This document shows positions 31,608 to 44,311 of a DNA stretch of 64,000 nucleotides, one piece after another (within the stretch, counting starts at the first letter, position 1; each line of letters starts with the position of its first letter). This DNA is from Skeletonema tropicum (taxonomy: Eukaryota; Bacillariophyta; Thalassiosirophyceae; Thalassiosirales; Thalassiosiraceae): contig CM074141.1 in NCBI GenBank assembly GCA_037178625.1, positions 372,001 through 436,000 of the forward strand, written 5' to 3'. The position numbers and the translations under genes were made by a program. The notes below the pieces were generated by a model. The model was not told the origin of the DNA and ran no database searches. It saw nothing but the letters and a program-made list of their open reading frames with translations.

Positions 31608-32567
31608 TCAATCCAATTCGAGGAATGGTAAGACATTCATGATCACAATACTTGCACCAGACGTAACAATGATCTCTTTCCTTGCTCTCTTTCGACTTTC
31701 CATCGTTGTTCTTATTCCCTCCCTCTCGCCTCCCTTACTATCGTCAAGATTGGCCTTCCACAGAGCGAGCTCAAGCAGCGTTGTGGCCTCCTTCAATATC
31801 TTGTGGTGTTCAGTCTTGTAGTGATTGAGTTGTTGCATGACTGATCTCATCCACTGTTGTGTTGCTCCTGTATTTTGCCCATCATCACTGGCGGGCAGTA
31901 CTTGATAGATTCGATTGATTTCATCCACCATTTCATTTCTCCAGCTCTCCATATGTAAAGCGGCAACAGTGTTGTGGATCCCCCCCACTAGATCCACTCT
32001 TAGAAGCTGTGGACACTCATCGAATACATAATCTTCGATCATATTGTTTTTCAATGGCAAGGCGATTCGATTCAACTTGAGGCAGTAACGGAATGCGCAT
32101 GCTTTTAGTGTTTCAAGATCTTCACCGCATTCCACATCAGACAACTCATAACAACATGCAAAAACACTCTTTCCAATGTTCCTCACAGACGGCATTGTGA
32201 GGTTCCTCAATGTTTTGCAGTTGAAGAATGCGTGATCTTCAATTGTTTCGAGTTTGTCACCAAATTCTACATCTGTCAGGGCTCTACAATTGTAGAATGC
32301 CAACTTTTTGACGATCTTAACGCCCAGCAATTGAATGGGTCCCCTCAATGAATGACAGTGACAAAACGCACTTCCCTCAATGATTTCGATCTCATCATGG
32401 AACTCCACAGATATTAGCTGATTACGATTGTAGAATGCCCGTGCAGGAATAATTTTGACGGATCTATGAATTCGGGCACGTCGAACACCACCGGGCACTC
32501 TTTGATCGCCACCCATGTAGACAAAAATCTCATCATCGCCATCGTCTCTTGCCTCCGCCATCATCAT
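31608..32567 (-). CDS. BspA-like leucine-rich-repeat protein, copy 3 (intact)
   Basis: 319 residues starting MMMAEARDDGDDEIFVYMGG. LRR_5/BspA-type repeats lie at about 25-190, with typical AF..C.SLRG and VEFGDKLETIEDHAF elements. A conserved C-terminal helical region follows (LHMESWRNEMVDEINRIYQ, YKTEHHKILKEATTLLELALWKANL), then a basic ESRKRARKE and a hydrophobic end SIVIMNVLPFLELD. No signal peptide or membrane anchor was seen, so an intracellular binding protein is inferred. It is the best-preserved of three paralogues and lacks the nonsense codon of copy 1 and the frameshifts of copy 2. A shared promoter-like block lies 203 bp upstream. Confidence 0.85.
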   Translation of the reverse strand: MMMAEARDDGDDEIFVYMGGDQRVPGGVRRARIHRSVKIIPARAFYNRNQLISVEFHDEIEIIEGSAFCHCHSLRGPIQLLGVKIVKKLAFYNCRALTDVEFGDKLETIEDHAFFNCKTLRNLTMPSVRNIGKSVFACCYELSDVECGEDLETLKACAFRYCLKLNRIALPLKNNMIEDYVFDECPQLLRVDLVGGIHNTVAALHMESWRNEMVDEINRIYQVLPASDDGQNTGATQQWMRSVMQQLNHYKTEHHKILKEATTLLELALWKANLDDSKGGEREGIRTTMESRKRARKEIIVTSGASIVIMNVLPFLELD

Positions 32568-33172
32568 TGCTCCTAACCCTTCCTACCTATCATATCTCCA
32601 AGCAAGCCTCTCTCTCTAGAGAGAATAGAGAGAGTAGTAGTAACCAAAATAATAGATAAACCACCAACCTCGCCTCCTTCCTCGCTGAGATGAACTGAAA
32701 GAATTTGAATCTTTTGAATGTAATTTGAATCTTTTGAATGTATGTTAAGCAAAAATCCTGTAAATCCCATACGGTACTGAGTTGACTCTGCAGGCCAAAA
32801 GCGCCACACACAAACTCAACCACTGAAAGTGATCACGGACTGGACACAGTACTTTTACAAGTACATTTTTCTCATTTACTTCTTTATGTACAGAAGTGTA
32901 ACAGCCAAATAACTACTGCTAATAAGTACTGCTTACCCCATAAATCAAATTAGGTAAATGTCTACCTATATAGACATCATTGAACCAAAAATTGGAGTCT
33001 TCATACGCCGAGGGCAGAAGCAGAACCAAACAGCGTCGCAGTCGGAACCACGGGAGAGGGTTGTCTCTCCTACCAACAGCGAACAAGCTAAGCTACAAGG
33101 AGCAAGATACTTTCTACGAACCATCCGTCGGTCGCGGTGTTGAATGGGGCATAACGCTTCATTCATAGCACC
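32568..33172. other. LRR copy 3 upstream region
   Basis: It contains the block at 32770-32787 shared with the LRR copy 1 upstream region, a short direct repeat of a TTTGAATCTTTTGAATGTA word near 32702-32742, and no supported gene. Frames at 32958-33168 look random. Confidence 0.5.
32770..32787 (-). promoter_or_regulatory. Putative LRR-family promoter block
   Basis: In minus sense it reads AGTCAACTCAGTACCGTA. It matches the array-edge block 22717-22735 and sits at nearly the same distance (203 against 199 bp) from the family ATG. It is preceded in both places by a TTTGG[TC]CTGC word. It is absent from the decayed copy 2 upstream region. Confidence 0.45.
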
Positions 33173-33367
33173 ACTTCAAAGTACAAAGGTAAATGGCAGG
33201 CACAAATTACAATCAATGGAAAGAATCACACAGTTGCCTATTATGAGGATGAAGAAGAAGGTGCTGTTGACTACGCTCTTGCCGCGTTCAAGTACATTCC
33301 AGATATGCACAAATTAATCGATTTGACCGATGTCCGACCACAGCTGCCAATTATCAAAGGTAACTAG
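33173..33367 (+). pseudogene. AP2-domain fragment with internal deletion
   Basis: The frame 33173-33367 reads TSKYKG directly joined to KWQAQITINGKNHTVAYYEDEEEGAVDYA, then LAAFKYIPDMHKLIDLTDVRPQLPIIKGN and a stop. The residues between KYKG and KW normally present in the AP2 strands are missing, so the fold is probably lost. The linker motif IDLTDV.PQLPI follows as in the other AP2 genes. No start codon or full gene surrounds it, so it is a relic of the AP2 family, closest in wording to the second module of the gene at 40.5 kb. Confidence 0.75.
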
Positions 33368-33825
33368 GAGTATGTGAAAAGGTGTAAGCCATGAAAAGAT
33401 ACCAACAAATGACAGTTGTGAGTGAGGAGCGGTAATCGAGCTTTGAACAAGTTCTATATATTATATAGCCGCTCGAGGAGAAGCCATTTTAAAAAGGGTC
33501 ACCCTTCTCACGCGGAACATTTGTCTTCTTTCCTTCATGTTCCATGTCCCACCCACCACCCATTTTTTTTAAAAACGCCACCTTGTTGTAAATATGGAAA
33601 AAGTATCGTACTGGGACAACACGGCACCTCGTGTTGGTGCCTGGTGCATGCCGTTTTGCCTTTACCACAGACAACAGACAACAGCCCCACACTACCACAA
33701 ATAATGAAGCAGGCCTTTGCTATCGACCCTGACAACTGTACATCATAGTAGTGCTAACGCTGGTAATGCAGCAGTATCAGTATCAGTCTGAGAAGTTCAG
33801 CTGCACGCATACTCACCGTCTACAA
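33368..33825. other. Intergenic region, nothing recognised
   Basis: About 460 bp of unremarkable sequence between the AP2 fragment and the inverted repeat at 33826. No gene or repeat is supported. Confidence 0.4.
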
Positions 33826-33894
33826 TACTGTGTCCACGCATCAAATTTGACCTCCAAATTTTTCATATTTTTGCCAAATTTGACCTCGCTTGGT

Positions 33895-34214
33895 CGATCG
33901 TCACATCAGTAAAGAGGGTCCGCCAGTAGTAAGGATTGAACGGACGAGCAGACAACATCTGAGAAGCGAGCGGCTTTCAAAGAAGAACGACGTCAGATGC
34001 AGAAAGATTTGTATTCAAATAATGACGGAGTGAGAAAGGCGTACCAAACCAAAGTGAAAGGAAGCTGGTTGCGAGGTCACTCTTTGCTTTATCAACATAC
34101 ACGCAGGTGCGATGACAACAATGAACATTTGAATGGGAGAGAGACGCTTGGAATTTGGTTAGTAAGGAGGACCCGATCAAGACTCCACAACGCATTTTCC
34201 AAGCAGCTTATTAA
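33895..34214. repeat. Left 320-bp direct repeat (LTR-like)
   Basis: It begins CGATCGTCACATCAGTAAAG and ends CAAGCAGCTTATTAA. It is repeated at 37643-37958 in the same orientation. Confidence 0.8.
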
Positions 34215-36580
34215 ATTTTAAAGTTTGGTGAACTTATTTTAGAGTCAACGTTCACGGGTTTTGTATGTCTTTTTCCCCTTCCCACCCTCACAACTCTCTA
34301 CGATGATGCGGATGGTGGGTTGGAGTGTATATTAGGTTGTCGCACAAGGTGCGTGTTGGTCCGGGGGGGTTCCTGACGCGTAGGACCCCTCCAGCAGCTC
34401 TTCTCTGCTCAATTTCGATCGGCATGGGCAGGGGACGTCTACTCTACGGATATTATTATTTTCCGGGGGGGTAGGTTGGTGAAGGACGTGAACGCCTTCT
34501 AGCAATTTGCTATGCTGGGGGTGTACCACCATCAACTTTTGCTGATGGGGGACGGATGATGGATGTTGTATCGATCGATGTGTGATACAAGACGGTCGTG
34601 TTCATCAATCAGTCAAATACATATTTCATAATTTTTGGGGAGACCAGATGCCGCTAGGGGGCATCGTCTGTGGAAGTTCCCCATCGAGCTGGAGTGTTAG
34701 TCATTGTCGGATAGTTCTCAAGCCAATCTGTATATTAGTAGCGGCTGGCCACGGTCTATCCTTTGTGGAAGATATGCTGACATATTTTTCGCTGATTGGG
34801 GGACGGTTGATGGATTTTGTGTATCGATGGGAAACCGAGGCCCTGTCCTTCCTACTGGGACCATCGGTGCCACATGTGTTGCTACGCATGCCACCCTTCC
34901 AACACGTCTTATGCATATGCCAACGAGTTCTTCAGCAGTTGCCCTACCAATCTCTCCTCCACGGAAGCAACAACCCGGTCACATAGTGAGAGGGTTGCCT
35001 ACGCCTGCTTACCTATCTTCGGGGGAAGATGCTGCCGACGACCATATGCTTACTCCCAGTTACTTGCTGCTTCCATATACAAGTCTACCATGTGCTTCCG
35101 TATACAAGATGATGAGAGGCCCATTTTCTCCGGGGTCCCTCTGCCCCCTACAGCTAGTAGCGCGTCTTCTTCTTGTGTATGGAACTGATTATTGCGATGA
35201 ATCTCAGATGACATCATGCGGTTTGGAACTGCATGGTTTATCTCGCACGGAGATAGCACTCTAGATCAACAGGAGTAATGTGTGAGGGTATGATAGTCGA
35301 GGTTAGGTGTTAGTTGGGATACCGGGGGGGAGTCACCTGCGGTGTTTGGGTGACGCAATAAGATCCTCTTCAGTATTTGAATAAACATTTTATTCTGGGA
35401 TGTTCATAAGCTACTGTCATTCGGAAGATATTTACACCAGAGCTGGTTTGAGTTGCCATCGTAGGCAACAATGGAGGCTGACGATTACTCTTATGGAGAC
35501 GTCAGACCTGGACGGAAGCGCTCGCACAAGGGAGAAGCTGTGGACGACCGATCGAATGCCGAAGCTACTATGGTCTCTTGGTGTCAGGGGTGTAGGGCAG
35601 GTACTCAGTCAAGCACTCCACTACATCTCTACTGATCCCATGCGGCTTGGAATAGCGATATGTTGGGCATGCTGCGACGCGATGAGGAAGCGAAGGCTGA
35701 CGCAAAGCTTGGGGTTGTGTGTCATGACTGCTGCGCGGGCATGGTGTGTGTGTAACTTGGCCTTCGGGCATTACACGTCTTTCCCAAGCCCGCATAGATG
35801 GGAAGATAGGAGATAGGCATGTCCCAGCAGTCGGTAGTGTTCACCCGCTACCTAGAGGAGCCAAACAGACAAAAGCAGATAAAAACGTGGTTGCCACTTG
35901 GCACAGCTAGTATCAAGGAAGTGAGTGGAACGCCACATGTAGCTTTCATGACCTTGCACCATGCGTCTGCCAAACGACGTAGCCACTCTGATACAATGGT
36001 TTTCCGGGGGGGTTATGTGATGATTACGAAGGGAGAAAGCCTCGCTTCCAGTTTTTAATGAGGAATGATCCAGTCTACACTACCCACATTTTCCTCCTCA
36101 CGGTCACCGAAGGGGATGCACGGTTCGTCGTGTCGTGACAGTCAGAAACATTGCTGCCCAGATGAACGTCCTTGGGCGGGGCGGCGGGGTTCAGCGCTAC
36201 TTCGGGAGGAAGGAAGATGAAGGCATGAACAAATCAGGATTGGATCTTGTGTTCTGCCGTGAAACGATGACGACTTGATGAGACGCCTGGTAGAGTTGAG
36301 TCAGAGTTGGATGTGCCTTCAAGGGTACCACTGGTTACGCAACAGTGACCAGGAGGAAGGGCATGATGATGGCAGAATGTATAATCAGGGCTGGATCGTG
36401 TATTTGCAGCCAATAGGCTACAGATACAGATAAAAACGAGGGTGCATTGGGGCCTGGTTGGGTGTAACTCGCGTGCTCAAGGATTGAACGTGTCGTTGAG
36501 TGTTAGATGAAGATTGGAATCAGTATCTTTGAAAGAGGGAATTCAAGTCCAATGGGGGTCAAAATTATCTTTGCAGCAGA

Positions 36581-36748
36581 TTGGATGACGGTCTACAACG
36601 GAGTATTCAGGGAGTTTTTGGAGTCGGCGAGGCAAAGGACCGTCCTTTCCTAGCAAGATGGATATTGGATGACGGTCTACAACGGAGTATTCAGGGAGTT
36701 TTTGGAGTCGGCGAGGCAAAGGACCGTCCTTTCCTAGCAAGATGGATA
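36581..36748. repeat. Two perfect tandem copies of an 84-bp unit
   Basis: 36581-36664 and 36665-36748 are direct copies. The period is a multiple of three and one plus-strand frame stays open through both (DDGLQRSIQGVFGVGEAKD repeated), but no gene surrounds it. Confidence 0.8.
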
Positions 36749-37642
36749 TGGAGGATTACAGCTTAAGGGTGTCTATGAGGGGAGGAACTACGGTGCAGGC
36801 ACACAAAAACACCCACAGCGACCGTCTAGCTTTTCGACAGAAGGAGGAAAAAGGAAGGAGCTGAAACCAGGTTAAATATGGCTCCACGAATCGGAAGGAT
36901 GAGACGCACCCTTGGGTATCTGAGGTACAAGTGGAGTGATCAACTTCAGTGCAAGCGAACACTAACCATGCATCGTTTCATTTCTCTCTATTTTCTTGCA
37001 GATGAGGATCGGGCTACGGAAATACTACAGCCTTGCTCTTCTTATGGGTGTGCATCCTGTGTACGATTGTATCGCGCTGCATTATGGAATTGCAACCTCC
37101 CCCCTCACGAAAGGTTAAGGGTAAGGTTGGCCGCAGGCACAGGTTGTTCTACCTCAGGCAGATTTTGAGGCTGTTTCCTTCATCATACAAGCAGGAAAAG
37201 CTCATGGGAGCAAATTACTCAAGCATGGTCTGCCACTGGAACCACGCTGGAGTGTTGAGGAGTCTTAGTTGCCGAGGGGGGTTATGATGCGAAGCTTTCT
37301 TCTTCACAAATATTGATTCGAGATCTCTACTGGTGCTAGTAGCGGTAGGCTGAAGCATGGCAGGTTCACGGTGAGATCGCGATTACGTGTCTTTCCCGTG
37401 CCCCGAGGACACCTACCTCGGGCTCACCCCTAGATGAGGGCTGGCCTGCAACTCATGAATGACGCCGCACGCAAATGCCCAGGTCATTTGACACAGAGAG
37501 CTGGAGACAATTGGAGGAGAAAAGTGGGTCAACTTCCCCAACGGTAACTAGAGATTAAAGAACAAGTAAGATTGAATTTTATCTCAGCTTGACATGCAAC
37601 AAGATTTGCAGCAAGGAGGTGAATGAGGCACGGACTTCGGAC

Positions 37643-37958
37643 CGATCGTCACATCAGTAAAGAGGGTCCGCCAGTAGTAAGGATTGAACGGACGAGCAGA
37701 CAACATCTGAGAAGCGAGCGGCTTTCAAAGAAGAACGACGTCAGATGCAGAAAGATTTGTATTCAAATAATGACGGAGTGAGAAAGGCGTACCAAACCAA
37801 AGTGAAAGGAAGCTGGTTGCGAGGTCACTCTTTGCTTTATCAACACGCAGGTGCGATGACAACAATGAACATTTGAATGGGAGAGAGACGCTTGGAATTT
37901 GGTTAGTAAGGAGGACCCGATCAAGACTCCACAACGCATTTTCCAAGCAGCTTATTAA
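37643..37958. repeat. Right 316-bp direct repeat (LTR-like)
   Basis: Same orientation as 33895-34214 and nearly identical, missing 4 bp in the middle. Confidence 0.8.
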
Positions 37959-40413
37959 TTCGGACCAAATTTCAAATTTGAAATTTGACCTCTGATGGCA
38001 AATTTTGCCCTCCGAGGTCAAATTTCAAATAAGCGATTTAGATAGATAGTAGGATTTTTTCCTGGTATAATTCCTACGTAGGCCCCCAAGTAGGAATTTT
38101 GGTGTTTCACTCACAAAACAACCATGATAAAAATGACTTTCACTACGGAGGCCAAAATCACAAACAGCGATATTCGTACCAAACCAATGGTACAACCTTT
38201 TTGGTGATGATCATACGAGTGAGTCCAATGAAGGAACCACACAAATATTTACTTTTTGTTAGTATCCTCGATCATCCTCGATCTCCCTACTTCCAATCGA
38301 TGCTATTGATAGATTAGATAGGAGATAAAAGATAATGATTAGAGTATTTCCGTACTCTACTTGTATCTACGTACGTGTAATCTAACACTTTTTTCGCAGA
38401 GATACGCCCATTTAGATTTTGCTAGTAATTCTCTCTAACAATTTTGTCCAGTAGTTAGACGATTTTACTAGCAAATGTAGATGCCAATTTTGTTGAGCAC
38501 ATCTGAGATATGGAACCCAAACGTGCATTGCTCATCTCCTGAGATATAGAAGAATACGACTCTATCACTTGTTCCGCCATAAAAGCACTTGTGGCAGATT
38601 TGAGATTTTGGCCAAAGCTAGTAGGCTCTGCGGCCGCCATGGTCAAAAAATGTGCTCGAAACACCAAATTTCACGTCTGTCCGGATCTAATTCGCTTATT
38701 TCATTTTTGACCTCCAAATTTGACCTTCTCAAGACAGAATGGGGGCAAGAGGGCTTCCTCTCTCAAAAATGACCAGCCTGCCCCGCGTGGATGGCGATGC
38801 CCCTCAGAAAGAAAACCATAGCAAAAGCAAAATTTTAAATTTACCAGTGCGTGGACAAAGAAGTCAAATTTGTAAGGGCAAATTTTGGCCAAATTTTACT
38901 TGCTAGTCGGCGCGCCATTCGTCGCAAAGGCGCCATTCGTCGCAAATCCGAAATCCCATTTTGCGACACAAAAAAGAGTTGTGCACCATGAAGTCTCACA
39001 TCCTACTACCCTCAGCACACAAATAAATGTCGACATTCCGAAGTAATGATGTAGTCACTAGGTCAGTTTTTGACGCTGAATTCGATAGTTCTATTGGCGG
39101 CTTGCCATATTCAGCAAAAAGAGACGTTTGACCGCCACAATAGCGGCGGTGATTTTCATCCCCTCCGCCCGCAGAGCACGTGTAGCCAGTAGCACAAAGG
39201 CGTCGTTGCGGCCCGTTAAACAGCAAAAAAGTTTGTATTGGCGACCAATATATTATATATGGACGGAATATGCGCTAAATGACCGGGTGTGGGTCTCATT
39301 CAACGCCTATCCAACATATCCAATCTGTGTAGTCTATTAAGAAAGATTTCCACAATTTATTTCCGTCAAATAGTGGGTATATATCTGACACAAAACATGT
39401 TGAAACTACATCATGGATCATAGAGGTCTTGTCTACCATGTGATAATCGAGGTTGTTAAGCTGGACTGCTCCACATTTGCACAGTGACTACTGCAACTCT
39501 CGGTTTCTCCTGGAAAACTACTGATTGTGGGTTATGAGAAGCCCACCTGCAGTCGCCTAGACAAGTGTTTTGGCATGATATTGACGTCTCCTCCATGTAC
39601 AATTGGGAACCTTTCGCCTCATTGAATCAACAACCATCTATTTTCCGCCTTTTGCTGTGGTTGGAGACAGCGTTATAACTGTTATCAGTGGCTTTCCACC
39701 TAGTCTCATTAAATGAGAGGCCGAATGATCGACATAAAACTCCATGATTGCATAGATGTTGCGAGTAATTCATAAATCCGATTAAATTAAGCAAGTATCA
39801 TAGCATATGGAAGGAGTTATTAATGATATGCTACTATTATGTTGTCTAAATTACATAAACATGAGCATCTTATGGCATGCCCGGTATGTGCAGCCATTCA
39901 TGTGTATGTGCATCACCCACAATTAGCATCAAAACTACTTTGAATTGGACGCTGCAGCTTACATAATTGGAATCAGCGTGAAAAATTGGGTTAGGGAGTG
40001 TCTTCTTAGTGTTGATGGAGGGTGTATGGGATCGATAATGCTATGGTTTGCCTTCGGATTCGTCATGTCAGATGCACTTTTTCAAGATTTTTTTTAGTGT
40101 TTGTGCGTGATTACAGCAAATATCGCAGCAGTTGAACGGAGCACCACCACCGGCTGTTCAAGATGCATTCCAAACAGTATAAATAGAAAGTTATTAGTCT
40201 TTCAACTTATAGCATCGGCATATTATTGGCCAATATTGGCGTAGTATTCCAGATTTTCTGCGTCGCAACAAGATTTGGCTGGTTGTTGGGGTGAAAAATA
40301 CCTTTTTATATCCAAAATGACGTTTGTTGTGTTCGATATCGGCTTTTCTATCCGTGCGACGCCGCATCGTCGCATGCGACGTATGGCGCGTCGACTAGCT
40401 TGGTAAAATTTGG
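37959..40413. other. Gene-free region with scattered CAAATTTGACC words
   Basis: No gene is supported over 2.4 kb. The stretches 37965-38028, 38695-38730 and 38830-38900 are dense in CAAATTTGACC and its reverse. A 17-bp word GCGCCATTCGTCGCAAA is tandemly repeated at about 38911-38946. AATTCCTAC and GTAGGAATT near 38068-38098 form a small hairpin. Confidence 0.5.
38257..38387. repeat. 131-bp TGTTAG...CTAACA dispersed element, copy 1
   Basis: It starts TGTTAGTATCCTCGATC and ends GTGTAATCTAACA. A near-identical 121-bp copy lies at 56006-56126 and a partial one at 55926. The terminal TG/CA with a 6-bp inverted end resembles a very short solo LTR or a small inverted-repeat element. Confidence 0.65.
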
Positions 40414-40477
40414 CCAAGCGAGGTCAAATTTGGCAAAAATAAATTTGATGCGTGGACACAGTAATAAATAATAAATT

Positions 40478-41494
40478 ATGGCGTTCCAGCTACGTAAATT
40501 TCAAAAGGCGCTGGAGGAGAATTTTGTGAAGACCGCTCCCGCTCCAATCATGGTTTGCTCCCTCGCCGCAATCCCAAACCCAGGGATGGCACAACACATG
40601 AAAGAGCAGTTGACGTTCAGCGAAAGAATAATGCTGTTGCTTCAGAGAAACGTCCTCCTTCGATGGACGACACAGATCGTACCACAGAAAAGACGAAACG
40701 TAGAAAGACGGGGCAAAAGCTAAAGATGAAGCAGAAGTTCATCGATTTGACTGATGTCCCAGCGCAGGCGCCCATTCTCAAAGGCGTTGGCAAGGGCGGC
40801 GCTTCAAAGTACAAAGGAGTCTACCTTTACAAAAAGATTAATAAATGGGAGGCACAAATTTCAATCAAGGGAAAGATGCACTGTATTGGCTTTTATGACG
40901 ATGAAGAAGAAGCTGCTGTTGACTTCACTCGTGCCGCATTCAAGTACAGATCAGATAGGCAAAAGGTAATCGATTTGTCGGGTGTACCACCACAGCCTCC
41001 AATTCTCAGAAGCAGCAAAAGCAAGCCCTGCACTTCAAAGTACAAAGGTGTAACATTCAATAAAGGGGGCAACCGATGGCAGTCACAAATTACAATCAAT
41101 GGAAAGAATCACACAATTGGCTGTTATGAGGATGAAGAAGAAGCTGCTGTTGACTACGCTCGTGCTGTATTCAAGTATATACAAGACATGTAAGTACGAG
41201 AGAGGTGAAGTCTTTTTGACTTTGTCAAACTCTCAAAGCATCTATTTCAATCAAACGATAAACAAATGGATAGCAGTCGTTACCATAGACGGAATGAATA
41301 AGTGTATTGGCTATTATGATACTGCCTCAGAGGCTGCTGCCAGCCATCATATTTATATGAGAGGCTCAACTGAAACAGGTCAAGGCTGCTCGGTCTGCTT
41401 CGTCAACGAGGAAGCACAAGTCCTCAGCAGAAGGAAATCAAAAACACCAAGGCCACGGCAAGATGTAGAACCTGATGAAATAATCAAAATTTGA
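40478..41494 (+). pseudogene. AP2-repeat protein gene, frameshifted
   Basis: The main frame 40555-41193 encodes EKRPPSMDDTDRTTEKTKRR, the linker FIDLTDVPAQAPIL, AP2 module 1 (SKYKGVYLYKKINKWEAQI), the linker VIDLSGVPPQPPIL and AP2 module 2 (SKYKGVTFNKGGNRWQSQI), then ends FKYIQDM and a stop. One extra base near 41177 (tatatacaag against tatatcaag in the 24.9-kb homologue) causes this. The next frame continues YKTCKYERGEVFLTLSNSQ and a third, shorter AP2-like module (IYFNQTINKWIAVVTIDGM) to 41494. Upstream, a different frame opens at the ATG 40478 (MAFQLRKFQKALEENF), so the true start is unclear. It is paralogous to the locus at 24.6-27.0 kb. Confidence 0.7.
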
Positions 41495-41681
41495 GTGGTG
41501 GTAGATCATGACGAATAATAGAGCTGGGATACGGATGATGAGAGCAAGTCACAATTAACAATTTTGATCAACAATTTTGACCAGATCTATTGGAATTGGA
41601 ACTGCGTCCTTGACTTCTAGATTGAAACACTCACGGCTGAACAGTAACAGAAACCGCTAATAAGGCAGATTGCTCAGACCA

Positions 41682-41858
41682 ATGTCCGTCCCACCGCAGT
41701 TGCCAATTCTCAGAATCTGGAAGGGGCAAAGTATTATCTAGAGGTATTTCCCTCGATAAAGCGAGCAACATAATATGGCTGACACAACTATTCTATAATA
41801 TGATCATGTAAGAAGAAGCTGCTATTGAAACGCTTGTTCCAAATTCAAGTAGAGATAG
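41682..41858 (+). pseudogene. Decayed AP2-module relic
   Basis: Traces of a linker (VPPQLPIL codons around 41690-41711) and of the domain end (GAAGAAGCTGCTATTGAAAC near 41811-41830, equivalent to EEAAVDYARA) remain with several indels and stops. It is recognisable only by alignment to the neighbouring modules. Confidence 0.5.
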
Positions 41859-42151
41859 TCAGTTGTAGAAGATGAAGAATATACAAGAATTCTTTTCGAG
41901 ATTTAAACATAGCAGGGGGTAAATGTAAAGTCGCTACCACATTGAGAGCAATGAGCAATGATTACTTTGAAAACAATCTTGATTAACTATATTCATAATA
42001 AGAAAGGAAAAGACGAACCAACATCAAGATGGAACAATGTCTATCACATACTACGGAAGAACTCAAAGTACATATCCCTAATCCGTCAATCTACCACAAA
42101 TCCCTCTCCATCACGATCCACGATGCACAATTACCAAACACACCGTACTTC

Positions 42152-44311
<2,160 letters not shown>

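Larger units (their letters stand above)
33895..37958. mobile_element. Candidate non-autonomous LTR element (no recognisable gag or pol)
   Basis: Two direct repeats of about 320 bp (33895-34214 and 37643-37958) bound about 3.4 kb. They differ visibly by one 4-nt indel (CATACACG against CACG near 34098). The interior has many short frames but no protease, reverse transcriptase or integrase motif. A clear 5-bp target duplication and TG...CA ends are not seen, so the LTR reading is tentative. A segmental duplication of a 320-bp block is the alternative. Confidence 0.45.
33826..40463. mobile_element. Candidate large element bounded by inverted repeats
   Basis: 33826-33848 is the perfect reverse complement of 40441-40463 (23 nt, beginning TACTGTGTCCACGCATC), and 33867-33893 is the perfect reverse complement of 40414-40440 (27 nt). 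The left arm has 18 extra bases between the two blocks. TA lies at each outer end, compatible with a TA target duplication. The interior holds no recognisable transposase, many CAAATTTGACC-type words, and a nested LTR-like element starting right inside the left arm. It could be a non-autonomous DNA transposon or a fortuitous pair of dispersed repeats. Confidence 0.45.

Noticed and set aside
34582..35816. Overlapping 120-190-residue frames in the LTR-like element
   Set aside because: They lie on several frames and strands at once, have no motif and no consistent start, and are typical of non-coding GC-balanced sequence.
33890..37963. Clear target-site duplication for the LTR-like element
   Set aside because: CTTGG/TTGGT on the left and TTCGG on the right do not match well enough.
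41190..41200. TGTAAGT as an intron donor explaining the frame break at 41.18 kb
   Set aside because: The same bases encode CKY in the homologous uninterrupted module, and a one-base difference just upstream explains the break.
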